Program-made: the position numbers and the translations under genes
Assembly (NCBI GenBank): GCA_014649575.1
Contig: BMTH01000009.1
Coordinates: 280,666-344,665 of the forward strand
Direction: 5' to 3'
Length of the DNA stretch: 64,000 bases
Source of the DNA: Streptomyces griseoincarnatus
GTDB lineage: Bacteria; Actinomycetota; Actinomycetes; Streptomycetales; Streptomycetaceae
The notes under the pieces: generated by a model
Told to the model about the DNA's origin: nothing
Database searches by the model: none
What the model saw: the letters and a program-made list of their open reading frames with translations, nothing else
In this document: positions 15,402-24,833 of the stretch, one piece after another
Numbering within the stretch: the first letter of the stretch is position 1
How the letters are laid out: the number at the start of each line of letters is the position of its first letter

Positions 15402-16016
15402 TCAGCGCAGCGCCTCGTCCAGGAGGTCCGCCCACTGGGCGACGACCCGGTCGCGGCGGGCCGTGTCGTCGGTGAGGAGGTTGGCGAGGCCCAGGCCGCG
15501 GGCCATGTCGAGGAGCCCTTGGACCGTCTCCCGCACCCCGGGGCGGGACTCGTCCGCGCCGAGGAGTTCCACCGCGATCCGGTGCGAGTCGCGTCCGACC
15601 CGCAGCTCCAGCTCGGTCACCCGCGGCCGCAGCTGCTCCTCGTTGGAGGCGGCCACCCACAGGTGCAGGGCGGCACGGAACAGCGGGCCGGTGTAGAGGT
15701 CGACGAGCGCGGCGACCACCGCGCGGCGGTCGGAGGCCGCTGCCCCTTCGGGGAAGAGGGCGCGCAGGGCGGTGGAGCGTTCCTCGGCGACGTACTCCAC
15801 GGCGGCCGTGAACAGGTCCTCCCGCGTGGGGAAGTGGTGCTGGGCGGCGCCCCGGGAGACGCCGGCCCGTTCGGCGACGACGGAGACCGTGGAGCCCGCC
15901 CAGCCGTGTTCGGCGAGGCAGGCCACGGCGGCCTCCAGCAGCCGCTGCCGGGTGGCCCGGCTGCGGTCCTGCTTGGGGACGCGTGCCGCACGGTCGGCCG
16001 TGCTCACCTCACCCAT
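15402..16016 (-). CDS. TetR family regulator of the catabolic operon
   Basis: 204 residues; TetR HTH at ~17-62 (TRQRLLEAAVACLAEHGWAGSTVSVVAERAGVSRGAAQHHFPTRE) and a helical ligand-binding domain. It is the last gene of the long leftward operon, 7 nt after the enoyl-CoA hydratase stop. It is the obvious candidate to repress the operon, perhaps sensing an acyl-CoA; the palindrome at 25705-25724 is a candidate target. Confidence 0.88.
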   Translation of the reverse strand: MGEVSTADRAARVPKQDRSRATRQRLLEAAVACLAEHGWAGSTVSVVAERAGVSRGAAQHHFPTREDLFTAAVEYVAEERSTALRALFPEGAAASDRRAVVAALVDLYTGPLFRAALHLWVAASNEEQLRPRVTELELRVGRDSHRIAVELLGADESRPGVRETVQGLLDMARGLGLANLLTDDTARRDRVVAQWADLLDEALR

Positions 16017-16023
16017 GCCGCGC

Positions 16024-16758
16024 TCACACCGCCCATTCCGGATCCCGTCGTTCGAGGAACGCCGTCATGCCCTCGCGCGCGGGCGCGGAGGCGAAGAGGC
16101 GTGCCGAGAGCGCGGTCAGGGCGTCCGCGTCCCGGTCGAAGGTCTCCAGAACCTTAGCCGTGAGCAGCCGTTTCGTCTCGGCGAGGGCCTCGGGGGCGGA
16201 CCGGCGCACACCGTCGAGGATCGGCTCGAGGGTGTGGTCGGCGTCCTCACCGGCCGCCGTGAGCAGGCCGATGCGGGCGGCCTCGTCGGCGTCGAAGCGT
16301 TCCCCGGTGAGGTAGTAGCGGGCGAGGGCGCGCGGGTCGGTGCGGGGCAGCAGCGGCAGGGAGATCACCGCCGGGGCGACCCCGATGCGCACCTCGGTGA
16401 AGGCGAACGTCGCCGCGCGGGAGGCGACGCCGATGTCGCAGGCGGCGAGCAGCCCGAGGCCGCCCGCGCGGACGTGCCCGGTGACGCGCGCGACGACCGG
16501 TTTGGGCAGCTCGACGATCTGCCGGAGCAGACCGACCAGCGCTGAGGGGCCGGGCGGGTCCTTGAGGTCGGCGCCCGCGCTGAACGTGCTGCCGGTGTGG
16601 GTGAGGACCACCGCGCGGACGCCGGGGTCCTCCCCGGCGGCGGAGAGCGCGGCGGCGAGGTCGCCGACGAGGGCGGCGGACAGGGCGTTGCGGCGCTCCG
16701 GGGCGTCGAGGGACAGGGTCTCGACGCCCCGGGTGCGACTGCGGCCGATCAGGGTCAC
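16024..16758 (-). CDS. Enoyl-CoA hydratase/isomerase family protein
   Basis: 244 residues of the crotonase fold. The oxyanion-hole segments are seen as STFSAGADLKD and HVRAGGLGLLAACDIGVAS; the first catalytic Glu position of ECH (…EL/GGG…) is not clearly conserved. GTG at 16758 overlaps the ligase stop by 4 nt. In this operon it would hydrate the product of the carboxylase, as methylglutaconyl-CoA or isohexenylglutaconyl-CoA hydratases do. Confidence 0.85.
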   Translation of the reverse strand: MTLIGRSRTRGVETLSLDAPERRNALSAALVGDLAAALSAAGEDPGVRAVVLTHTGSTFSAGADLKDPPGPSALVGLLRQIVELPKPVVARVTGHVRAGGLGLLAACDIGVASRAATFAFTEVRIGVAPAVISLPLLPRTDPRALARYYLTGERFDADEAARIGLLTAAGEDADHTLEPILDGVRRSAPEALAETKRLLTAKVLETFDRDADALTALSARLFASAPAREGMTAFLERRDPEWAV

Positions 16759-18335
16759 GAGCGCTCCTTGTGCGCCGCCCGGAGTTCGCGGCGCAGGATC
16801 TTGCCGGAGGCGGCGCGGGGCACGCCGTCGATGAAGGTGACGTGCCGGACCCGCTTGTACGGGGCGACGCGCTCGGCGACGTACATCATGACCTCGCCGT
16901 CGGTGAGGTCCGGGGCGGAGGGGTGGCGGACGACGAAGGCGTGCGGGACCTCGTTGCCGTCGTCGTCGTAGACGCCGATGACGGCCGCGTCGGCGACACC
17001 GGGGTGGGTGAGCAGCAGCGCCTCCAGCTCGGCGGGCGCGACCTGGAAGCCCTTGTACTTGATGAGCTCCTTCACCCGGTCGACGACGAACAGCCAGCAT
17101 GCGTCGTCGACGTGGCCCACGTCCCCGGTGTGCAGCCACCCGTCCTCGTCGATCATCGCGGCGGTGGCGTCGGGGCGTCCGAGGTAGCCCTTCATCACCT
17201 GCGGGCCGCGGATGAGGATCTCCCCGGACTCGCCGGGACCGAGGTCCTTGCCCGGGTCGTCGAGGGAGACGATCCGCATCTCGGTGCCGGCGATGAGCTT
17301 GCCGACGGTTCCGGGCGGGGCCTGGTCCATGAGGTCCAGCGGGACGACGTGGGTGCCGGGCGACAGCTCCGTCATGCCGTACGCCTGGCCGACCGGCGGC
17401 AGGCCGAGCCGCTGCGCGCAGGCGGCGGCGAGCTTCGCGTCCAGGGGCGCGGCGGCGCTGATGACGTGCTGCAGGGAGGACAGGTCGTACTCGGAGACCA
17501 GCGGGTGCTTGGCGAGGGCCAGCACGATCGGCGGGGCGACGTACAGGGCGGTGATGCGGTGGTTCTGGATGGCGGCGAGGAACTGCTCCAGGTCGAAGCG
17601 CGGCAGCACGACGACGGTCGCGCCGTGCCGCAGCGGGGCGTTCATCAGCGCGGTGAGGCCGTAGATGTGGAAGAACGGCAGCACGGCGAGGACGCGGTCG
17701 CCGGGGCCGGCCGTGATGGCCGGCTGGAGCTGGGCGAGGTTGGTGGCGATCTGCCGGTGGGTGAGCATCACGCCCTTGGGGACGCCGGTGGTCCCGGAGG
17801 AGTACGGCAGCGCGGCGACGTCCTCGCCGGGGTCGATGCCGACGACCGGCTCGGGGGCCGTGGAGGCGAGCATGTCGATCAGCGAGCGGTGTCCGGGCGC
17901 GCTGTCGCAGACGAAGATCTCCTCGACGCCGCCCGCGAGTTCGGCGGCTCTGCGCGCGCTGTCCAGCAGGGGTGACACGGTGACGATCCAGCGGGCCGCG
18001 CAGTCCTTCAGCTGCTTGGCGAACTCCTCGGGCGTGGCGAGCGGGTGCACGGTGGTGACGGAGGCGCCCGCGCGGGTCGCCGCGTAGAAGGCGGTGGGGA
18101 AGGCGATCGTGTTGGGGCTGTGCAGGGCGAGCACGTCCCCCTTGCGCACGCCCGCCTCGGCGAGCCCGGCGGCGACCCGCCGGTGGAACCGGTCGAGCTG
18201 CTCGTAGGTGAGGGTGGTGCCGTCGGTGCCGTCGATCAGGGCCGGGATGCTCCCGAACTCGGCGGCGCGGGCGAGCACCGCCTCGTGGATGGGGAGGTCG
18301 ACCGGCGTGACGTCTGCGTACGCGCTGCGGAACAT
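16755..18335 (-). CDS. Cinnamate/4-coumarate:CoA ligase-type AMP-dependent ligase
   Basis: 526 residues of the ANL superfamily. Visible are the P-loop A3 motif YSSGTTGVPKG (178-188), the acyl-binding region ISAAAPLD, the A5 motif YGMTELSP, the A7/A8 motifs GWLHTGD and VDRVKELIKYKGFQVAP, and the catalytic Lys512 in ASGKILRREL. It activates a carboxylic acid as acyl-AMP then acyl-CoA. It appears orthologous to S. coelicolor SCO4383 (ScCCL), reported to use cinnamate and 4-coumarate. The operon context, however, suggests that a branched or isoprenoid acid could be the natural substrate. Confidence 0.88.
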   Translation of the reverse strand: MFRSAYADVTPVDLPIHEAVLARAAEFGSIPALIDGTDGTTLTYEQLDRFHRRVAAGLAEAGVRKGDVLALHSPNTIAFPTAFYAATRAGASVTTVHPLATPEEFAKQLKDCAARWIVTVSPLLDSARRAAELAGGVEEIFVCDSAPGHRSLIDMLASTAPEPVVGIDPGEDVAALPYSSGTTGVPKGVMLTHRQIATNLAQLQPAITAGPGDRVLAVLPFFHIYGLTALMNAPLRHGATVVVLPRFDLEQFLAAIQNHRITALYVAPPIVLALAKHPLVSEYDLSSLQHVISAAAPLDAKLAAACAQRLGLPPVGQAYGMTELSPGTHVVPLDLMDQAPPGTVGKLIAGTEMRIVSLDDPGKDLGPGESGEILIRGPQVMKGYLGRPDATAAMIDEDGWLHTGDVGHVDDACWLFVVDRVKELIKYKGFQVAPAELEALLLTHPGVADAAVIGVYDDDGNEVPHAFVVRHPSAPDLTDGEVMMYVAERVAPYKRVRHVTFIDGVPRAASGKILRRELRAAHKERS

Positions 18336-18371
18336 GGTTCCTCCAAGACGGCCGGGAGGCTTGCCGGTCGC

Positions 18372-19544
18372 CTAGTACGACTTGGGCAGGCCCAGGGTCT
18401 GGTGGGAGACGTAGTTGAGAATCATCTCCCGGCTGACCGGCGCGATACGAGACACGCGCGCGGCCGTTATCAGCGAGGCGAGCCCGAACTCACGGGTGAG
18501 GCCGTTGCCGCCGAGGGTGTGCACGGCCTGGTCGACGGCCTTCACACAGGCCTCGGCCGCCGCGTACTTGGCCATGTTGGCGGCCTCCCCGGCGCCGATG
18601 TCGTCCCCGGCGTCGTAGAGGTGGGCCGCCTTCTGCATCATCAGGCGGGCCAGTTCGAGGTCGATGTGCGCCTGCGCGAGGGGGTGCGCGATCGCCTGGT
18701 GCGAGCCGATGGGCGCCTTCCAGACGGTCCGGTCGCGGGCGTACTCGACGGCGCGGGCCAGCGCGAAGCGGCCCATGCCGATCGCGAACGCGGCCGTCAT
18801 GATGCGCTCGGGGTTCAGCCCGGCGAACAGCTGGAGCAGACCGGCGTCCTCTCCCTCCCCTCCGCCCACGAGCGCGTCGGCGGGCAGCCGCACATCCTCG
18901 AGGACCAGTTCGAACTGCTTCTCCGCCGCGCTGAGTTCCATGTCGATCTTGTGCCGCTGGAAGCCCGGGGTGTCGCGCGGGACGATGAACAGGCAGGGCT
19001 TCAGACGCCCGGTGCGGGCGTCCTCGGTGCGGCTCACGATCAGGGTGGCGTCGGCGATGTCCACGCCGCTGACGAACACCTTGCGGCCGGTGAGGACCCA
19101 GTCGCCGGTGGCGGTGTCGCGGCGGGCGGTCGTGGTGATGCGGTGGGAGTTGGAGCCGGCGTCGGGTTCGGTGATGCCGAAGGCCATGGTGCGGGTGCCG
19201 TCGGCGAGGGCGGGCAGCCAGTCCCGCTTCTGCTCCTCGGTGCCGAAGCGGGCGATCACCGTGCCGCAGATGGCCGGGGAGACCACCATGAGGAGGAGGG
19301 GGCAGCCTGCGGCGCCGAGTTCCTCGAGGACGATGGAGAGTTCGGAGATGCCGCCGCCTCCGCCGCCGTGTTCCTCCGGGAGGTTGACGCCGAGATAGCC
19401 GAGCTTGGCGGCCTCCGCCCAGAGTTCCGTGGCGGGCCTGCCCTCTTCCACGGTGCGGGTGAAGTAGGCGCGGCCGTACTTGTGGCCGAGGGCGGATACC
19501 GCCGCGCGGAGGGCCTTGTGTTCTTCTGACTCGATCACCGGCAT
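18372..19544 (-). CDS. Acyl-CoA dehydrogenase (isovaleryl/citronellyl-CoA type)
   Basis: 390 residues. FAD-binding motifs AFGITEPDAGSN and VFVSGVDIADATL are clear. The usual catalytic Glu near the C-terminus (YEGTSE context) is replaced by APVSRE; instead a Glu sits at position 246 in GLNPERIM, the place used by isovaleryl-CoA dehydrogenase. This supports a 3-methyl-branched acyl-CoA substrate. ATG at 19544 has AAGGAG about 6 nt upstream. It is separated from the upstream biotin carboxylase gene by ~150 bp holding two copies of a dispersed repeat. Confidence 0.88.
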   Translation of the reverse strand: MPVIESEEHKALRAAVSALGHKYGRAYFTRTVEEGRPATELWAEAAKLGYLGVNLPEEHGGGGGGISELSIVLEELGAAGCPLLLMVVSPAICGTVIARFGTEEQKRDWLPALADGTRTMAFGITEPDAGSNSHRITTTARRDTATGDWVLTGRKVFVSGVDIADATLIVSRTEDARTGRLKPCLFIVPRDTPGFQRHKIDMELSAAEKQFELVLEDVRLPADALVGGGEGEDAGLLQLFAGLNPERIMTAAFAIGMGRFALARAVEYARDRTVWKAPIGSHQAIAHPLAQAHIDLELARLMMQKAAHLYDAGDDIGAGEAANMAKYAAAEACVKAVDQAVHTLGGNGLTREFGLASLITAARVSRIAPVSREMILNYVSHQTLGLPKSY

Positions 19545-19606
19545 GTGGGCTCCTTGGGAGGAGGGGGCTTGAGTCGTCGGGTGGGTGCGGGTTGTCTTCG
19601 GTCTTC

Positions 19607-19700
19607 GCGCAGTTCCCCGCACCCCTTCGGAGTGGTTCGGTCGTGCGGTGCCTGCGGGTTCGTGGGGGTCGCTCGCGCAGTTCCCCGCGCCCCTTAAGGG
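19607..19700. repeat. Two copies of a Streptomyces dispersed repeat
   Basis: CGCGCAGTTCCCCGCACCCC at about 19607-19626 and CGCGCAGTTCCCCGCGCCCC at about 19674-19693 are near-identical, the second followed by AAGGGGC that can fold back. A third, inverted copy lies near 10461. This element is scattered through Streptomyces intergenic regions. Confidence 0.65.
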
Positions 19701-21538
19701 GCTTCCTCCACGACCGCCAACAAGGTGCCGGGCTCCACCTGTTGGCCCTCGGTCGCGTGGAGGGTGGTCAGGGTTCCCGTGGTGGGGGCCGTGATCTTGT
19801 GCTGCATCTTCATCGCCTCCAGCCAGAGCAGGGGCCGGCCCGCCTCCACCGGCGCGCCCTCGGTGACGCCCTCGGCGATGCGGACGACCGTGCCCGGCAT
19901 CGGGGCCAGGAGGGAGCCCGGGGCGTGGTCGGCCTCGGGGTCGGGGAAGCGGGGCAGGACGGTGAGGGCCGTGGGGCCGACGTACACGCGGTCGCCGTAG
20001 CGGCTGACCTCGTAACGGCGGCGTACGCCGTCGGCTTCGAGGACCACCAGGCGCGCGTCCGCGTGGACGACCGTCACGCCGTCGGCCGCCGGGCCGGTGC
20101 GGGTGTGGCGGTAACGGACCTCGTGCTCCCGGCCGTTCACCGCGTACCGCTTGACCTGCGGCTGCGAGGGCACGTTGCGCCAGCCGCCGAAGCGGGAGCG
20201 GCCGTGCGCGTCGGCGAGGGCGGCGGCGAGCGGGGCGTAGGGGTCGGCGGCGGGCGCGGTGAGGGCGGACAGGTGACGCTCGTAGAAGCCGGTGTCCATG
20301 CGGCCCTGGGTGAACTCCTCGTGGCGCAGGGAGCGGACGAGGAGATCGCGGTTGGTGACGGGGCCGTGGATCACGGCGCGTTCCAGGGCGGCCGCGAGTT
20401 TGCGGATCGCCTCCGCACGGGTGGGGGCGTGGGCGACGACCTTGGCGAGCATCGGGTCGTAGTGGACGCCGATGTCGTCGCCGTCGGTGTAACCGGTGTC
20501 GAGGCGTACGGCGCCGGGGACGGCGAGGCGGTGCAGGCGGCCGGTCTGGGGCGCCCAGCCGCGGGCGGGGTCCTCGGCGTAGAGGCGGGCCTCCACGGCG
20601 TGGCCGCGCGGGGCCGGTGGCTCGGGGTCCAGCGCGTGGCCCTCGGCGACCCGGATCTGCTCGGCGACGATGTCCACGCCGAACACCTCTTCGGTGACGG
20701 GGTGTTCGACCTGGAGCCGGGTGTTCATCTCCAGGAAGTGCGCCCGCTCGCCCGCGACGAGGAACTCGACGGTGCCGGCGCCGACGTAGCCGACCGCGCG
20801 GGCGGCGCGTACGGCGAGGGTGTGGAGTTCCTCGGTGAGCGCGTCGGTGAGGCCGGGCGCCGGGGCCTCCTCGATCACCTTCTGGTGGCGGCGCTGGAGG
20901 GAGCAGTCGCGGGTGCCCAGCGCCCACACCGTGCCGCGGGTGTCGGCGAGGACCTGCACCTCGACATGGCGGCCGTTCTCCAGGTACGGCTCGACGAATA
21001 CCTCCCCGTCCCCGAAGGCGCTCGCCGCCTCCGCGCGGGCCGCGTCGAGTTCGGCGTCCAGGTCGGCGAGGGCGCGCACGACCCGCATGCCGCGTCCGCC
21101 GCCGCCCGCCGCGGCCTTCACCAGCACCGGCAGGTCGCCCTCGGTGACCTCGGTGAGCGGTGCCACGCCCATGAGCCGCTTGGCGCGCGTCTTGGACGCC
21201 ATCGCCTCGATCGCCTCCGGCGGCGGCCCGATCCACACCAGGCCGGCGTCCTGGACGGCGCGCGCGAAGTCCGCGTTCTCGGAGAGGAAGCCGTAGCCGG
21301 GGTGCACGGCGTCCGCTCCGGCCGCGAGGGCGGCCTTCACGATCAGGTCGCCGCGCAGATACGTGTCGGCGGGCGCGGAGCCGGGGAGCCGTACGGCCGT
21401 GTCGGCGACGCGGGTGTGGAGGGCGTCCGCGTCGGCGTCGGAGTGCACGGCGACGGTCCGGATGCCGAGGTCGCGGCAGGTGCGGGCGATGCGGCAGGCG
21501 ATCTCACCGCGGTTCGCGACAAGGACGGAAGTAATCAC
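19694..21538 (-). CDS. Acyl-CoA carboxylase alpha subunit (biotin carboxylase + biotin carrier)
   Basis: 614 residues. The biotin carboxylase domain shows the ATP-grasp glycine loop KAAAGGGGRGM, HVEVQVLAD, QRRHQKVIEEAP and EMNTRLQVEHPVTE; a linker domain and a C-terminal biotinyl domain follow, with the biotinylated Lys in EAMKMQHK (about residue 577). It carboxylates biotin with ATP and bicarbonate, and works with the carboxyltransferase encoded 8 nt upstream. The segment between KRLMG and the glycine loop is some residues shorter than in typical homologues. GTG start at 21538. Confidence 0.93.
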   Translation of the reverse strand: MITSVLVANRGEIACRIARTCRDLGIRTVAVHSDADADALHTRVADTAVRLPGSAPADTYLRGDLIVKAALAAGADAVHPGYGFLSENADFARAVQDAGLVWIGPPPEAIEAMASKTRAKRLMGVAPLTEVTEGDLPVLVKAAAGGGGRGMRVVRALADLDAELDAARAEAASAFGDGEVFVEPYLENGRHVEVQVLADTRGTVWALGTRDCSLQRRHQKVIEEAPAPGLTDALTEELHTLAVRAARAVGYVGAGTVEFLVAGERAHFLEMNTRLQVEHPVTEEVFGVDIVAEQIRVAEGHALDPEPPAPRGHAVEARLYAEDPARGWAPQTGRLHRLAVPGAVRLDTGYTDGDDIGVHYDPMLAKVVAHAPTRAEAIRKLAAALERAVIHGPVTNRDLLVRSLRHEEFTQGRMDTGFYERHLSALTAPAADPYAPLAAALADAHGRSRFGGWRNVPSQPQVKRYAVNGREHEVRYRHTRTGPAADGVTVVHADARLVVLEADGVRRRYEVSRYGDRVYVGPTALTVLPRFPDPEADHAPGSLLAPMPGTVVRIAEGVTEGAPVEAGRPLLWLEAMKMQHKITAPTTGTLTTLHATEGQQVEPGTLLAVVEEAP

Positions 21539-21546
21539 GGGTTGCC

Positions 21547-23145
21547 TCACATCCGGAAGACGCCGAAGCCGCCGCGCGCGCCCTCGTAGGGCGCGGTGTG
21601 GACGGCGGACAGGCACAGGCCGAGGACGGTGCGGGTGTCGCGCGGGTCGATGACGCCGTCGTCGTACAGCCGCCCGGACAGGAACATCGGCAGGGACTCG
21701 GACTCGATCTGCTGCTCCACCATGGCGCGCAGCGCCGCGTCCGCCTCGTCGTCGTACGGCCGTCCCTTCGCGGCGGCGGACTGGCGGGCGACGATGGACA
21801 GCACGCCGGCGAGCTGCTGCGGGCCCATGACGGCGGACTTGGCACTGGGCCAGGCGAACAGGAAGCGGGGGTCGTAGGCGCGTCCGCACATGCCGTAGTG
21901 ACCGGCGCCGTAGGAGGCGCCCATGAGGACGGACAGGTGCGGGACGCGGGAGTTGGAGACCGCGTTGATCATCATGGCGCCGTGCTTGATGATGCCGCCC
22001 TGCTCGTACTCCTTGCCGACCATGTAGCCGGTGGTGTTGTGCAGGAACAGCAGCGGGATGTCGCGCTGGTTGGCCAGCTGGATGAACTGCGCGGCCTTCT
22101 GGGACTCCTCGCTGAAGAGGACGCCCCGCGCGTTGGCGAGGATGCCGACCGGGTAGCCGTGCAGGCTCGCCCAGCCGGTGACGAGGCTGGTGCCGTACAA
22201 CGGCTTGAACGCGTCGAAGTCGGAGGCGTCGACGATCCTCGCGATGACCTCGCGCGGGTCGAAGGGGGTCTTCAGGTCGCCGGGGACGACGCCGAGCAGT
22301 TCCTCCGGGTCGTACTTGGGCGGCTCGGCGGGCCCCGGATCGGGGTGTGCCTTGCGGTGGTTGAGACGGGCGACGACCCTGCGGGCCTGGCGCAACGCGT
22401 CCGGTTCGTCGACGGCGAAGTGGTCGGCGAGACCGGAGACGCGGGCGTGCATGTCGGCGCCGCCCAGGGACTCGTCGTCGCTCTCCTCGCCGGTCGCCAT
22501 CCTCACCAGCGGCGGGCCGCCGAGGAACACCTTCGCCCGCTCCTTGACCATGATCGTGTGGTCCGACATGCCGGGCACGTACGCACCGCCCGCCGTGGAG
22601 TTGCCGAAGACGACGGCGATCGTGGGGATGCCGGCCGCCGACAGCCGGGTGAGGTCGCGGAAGACCGCGCCGCCCGGGATGAAGATCTCCTTCTGCGACG
22701 GCAGGTCGGCGCCGCCGGACTCGACCAGGCTGATCAGCGGCAGCCGGTTGGCGAGCGCGATGTCGTTGGCGCGCAGCGCCTTCTTCAGCGACCACGGGTT
22801 GCTGGCGCCGCCGCGCACCGTCGGGTCGTTGGCGGTGATCACGCACTCCACGCCCTCGACGACGCCGATGCCGGTGACCATGGAGGCGCCGACGGTCCAG
22901 TCGCTGCCCCAGCCGGCCAGCGGGGACAGCTCCAGGAACGGGGTGTCCGGGTCGAGCAGCAGCTCGACGCGTTCGCGGGCGAGCAGCTTGCCGCGCTTCC
23001 GGTGCCGCTCGACGTACTTCTCGCCGCCGCCCGCGAGGGCCTTGGCGTGCTCGGCGTCGAGTTCGGCCAGCTTGGCGAGCATCGCCTGCCGGTTCTCCCG
23101 GTGGTCAGGGTCGGACGGGTTCAGGGCGGACGCGAGGACCGTCAC
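21547..23145 (-). CDS. Acyl-CoA carboxylase beta subunit (carboxyltransferase, MCC/GCC type)
   Basis: 532 residues: two crotonase-like carboxyltransferase halves with GGASNPWSLKKALRAN, SVESGGADLPSQ-type and NTTGYMVGKEYEQGGIIKHGAMMI, GASYGAGHYGMCGRAYDPRF. The motifs and length are those of methylcrotonyl/geranyl-CoA carboxylase beta rather than propionyl-CoA carboxylase. It transfers CO2 from carboxybiotin to the gamma carbon of a 3-methyl-2-enoyl-CoA. The GTG at 23145 overlaps the AtuA stop by 4 nt, showing coupled translation. Confidence 0.93.
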   Translation of the reverse strand: MTVLASALNPSDPDHRENRQAMLAKLAELDAEHAKALAGGGEKYVERHRKRGKLLARERVELLLDPDTPFLELSPLAGWGSDWTVGASMVTGIGVVEGVECVITANDPTVRGGASNPWSLKKALRANDIALANRLPLISLVESGGADLPSQKEIFIPGGAVFRDLTRLSAAGIPTIAVVFGNSTAGGAYVPGMSDHTIMVKERAKVFLGGPPLVRMATGEESDDESLGGADMHARVSGLADHFAVDEPDALRQARRVVARLNHRKAHPDPGPAEPPKYDPEELLGVVPGDLKTPFDPREVIARIVDASDFDAFKPLYGTSLVTGWASLHGYPVGILANARGVLFSEESQKAAQFIQLANQRDIPLLFLHNTTGYMVGKEYEQGGIIKHGAMMINAVSNSRVPHLSVLMGASYGAGHYGMCGRAYDPRFLFAWPSAKSAVMGPQQLAGVLSIVARQSAAAKGRPYDDEADAALRAMVEQQIESESLPMFLSGRLYDDGVIDPRDTRTVLGLCLSAVHTAPYEGARGGFGVFRM

Positions 23146-24833
23146 AGGAGCACCTCCGGGATGTCGGCGTGCCGGGAGCGCAGCCACTCCCCCAGCGCCT
23201 TGGCCTGCGGATCGAAACGGGCCTGCGCGGCGACGCCCTCGCCGAGGATGCCCTCGACGACGAAGTTCAGGGCGCGCAGGTTCGGCAGCGCGTGCCGGGT
23301 GACGGGCAGCTCGCGGGCCTCGGGGATCAGCTCCCGGAACCGCTCGACGGTCAGCTCGTGCGCGACCCACCGCCAGGCTTCGTCCGTCCGCGCCCACACG
23401 CCGACGTTGGCGTCCCCGCCCTTGTCGCCGCTGCGGGCGCCGACGACCCGGCCGAGCGGCGCGCGGGTGGTCGGCCCCGGCGGCAGCGGCTCGGGAAGCG
23501 CGGGCGGCGGTACGGCGTCGAGGCCGGCGGTGTCCAGGGGCGGGTCCACGGTGATCCGCCTCCCGTCATGGAGGACGGCCACATGGCCGACGTCCCCATG
23601 GGGCACGTACACGTCCTCGAACACCCCATAGGGCGAGCCCTTCCCCGGTGGCGCCACCACATGGAACCCGGGGTAGCCGGCCAGCGCCAGCTCGATGGCG
23701 GCCCCGCTGAGCACCCGTCCGACCTTCCGCTGGTCCGGGTCCCGTACGACGAGCCGCAGCAGCGCGCTGGCGGTCTCCTCGGTGTCGGCGTCGGGCTTGT
23801 CGGTGCGGGCGAGGTCCCACCGCACCTCCGAGGGCGGGGACGCGGCGAGGGCGTCGCCCATCTGCTCGCGGACCAGCGCGGCCTTGGCCTCGATGTCGAG
23901 TCCGGTGAGCACGAAGACGACCTCGTTGCGGAACCCGCCGAGCCGGTTGCGGCCGACCTTGAGCGTGGGCGGCGGGGCCTCCCCGCGCACCCCCTCGATC
24001 CGCACCCGGCCGGGCCCGTCCTGGGTGAGCGTGACGGTGTCCAGGCGCGCGGTGACGTCCGGCCCGGCGTACCGGGCGCCGCCCGTCTCGTACAGCAGCT
24101 GCGCGGTGACCGTGCCGACGTCGACGAACCCGCCGGTGCCGGGGTGCTTGGTGACCACGCAGGAGCCGTCGGGGTGGATCTCCGCGAGCGGGAAGCCGGG
24201 CCGCCGCAGTTCGCGGGGGTCGCGCTCGGCGAAGAAGGCGTAGTTGCCGCCGGTCGCCTGCGTCCCGCACTCCAGCACGTGCCCGGCGACGACCGCGCCG
24301 GCCAGCCGGTCGTGGTCCGACGGCTTCCAGCCGAAGTGCGCGGCGGCGGGCCCCGTGACGAGGGCGGCGTCGGTGACCCGGCCGGTGACGACCACGTCGG
24401 CGCCGGCCCGCAGGCACTCCGCGATGCCGAAGCCGCCCAGGTACGCGTGGGCGGCGAGGCTGCCGGGGTGGCGGGCGGTGAGGTCGTCGCCCTCGACGTG
24501 CGCGACCCGCACGGGGATGTCCAGACGTCCCGCCAGCTGCCGTACGGCGCCGGCCAGCCCCGCCGGGTTGAGCCCGCCCGCGTTGGTGACGATCCGGACG
24601 CCCTTCTCGTGGGCGAGGCCCAGGGTGTCCTCGAGCTGGCGCAGGAAGGTGCGCGCGTATCCGGCGGAGGGGTCCTTCAGCCGGTCGCGGGCCAGGATGA
24701 GCATGGTCAGCTCGGCGAGGTAGTCACCGGTGAGGACGTCGAGGTCGCCGCCGCTCAGCATCTCGCGCAGCGCGTCGAAGCGGTCGCCGTAGAAGCCGGA
24801 GAAGTTGCCGACGCGCAGGGGCTCTGCCGTCAC
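23142..24833 (-). CDS. AtuA-like (acyclic terpene utilisation) family protein
   Basis: 563 residues of the DUF1446/AtuA family: N-terminal VGNFSGFYGDRFDALREML, central GADVVVTGRVTDAALVTGP, HFGW, GTQATGGNYAFF, and a C-terminal ferredoxin-like domain around GARSGDKGGDANVGVWAR. In Pseudomonas AtuA is encoded with geranyl-CoA carboxylase and is needed for acyclic terpene degradation, but its biochemical role is undefined. Here it overlaps the gene before and after it by 4 nt, so it belongs firmly to the carboxylase pathway. Confidence 0.88.
   Translation of the reverse strand: MTAEPLRVGNFSGFYGDRFDALREMLSGGDLDVLTGDYLAELTMLILARDRLKDPSAGYARTFLRQLEDTLGLAHEKGVRIVTNAGGLNPAGLAGAVRQLAGRLDIPVRVAHVEGDDLTARHPGSLAAHAYLGGFGIAECLRAGADVVVTGRVTDAALVTGPAAAHFGWKPSDHDRLAGAVVAGHVLECGTQATGGNYAFFAERDPRELRRPGFPLAEIHPDGSCVVTKHPGTGGFVDVGTVTAQLLYETGGARYAGPDVTARLDTVTLTQDGPGRVRIEGVRGEAPPPTLKVGRNRLGGFRNEVVFVLTGLDIEAKAALVREQMGDALAASPPSEVRWDLARTDKPDADTEETASALLRLVVRDPDQRKVGRVLSGAAIELALAGYPGFHVVAPPGKGSPYGVFEDVYVPHGDVGHVAVLHDGRRITVDPPLDTAGLDAVPPPALPEPLPPGPTTRAPLGRVVGARSGDKGGDANVGVWARTDEAWRWVAHELTVERFRELIPEARELPVTRHALPNLRALNFVVEGILGEGVAAQARFDPQAKALGEWLRSRHADIPEVLL

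Noticed and set aside
18372..21236. 954-codon frame joining an Arg/Pro-rich sequence to the acyl-CoA dehydrogenase
   Set aside because: Only the part from 19544 is real protein sequence; the upstream portion is antisense-frame noise over the biotin carboxylase and ends at a good SD/ATG for the dehydrogenase. Not a fusion.
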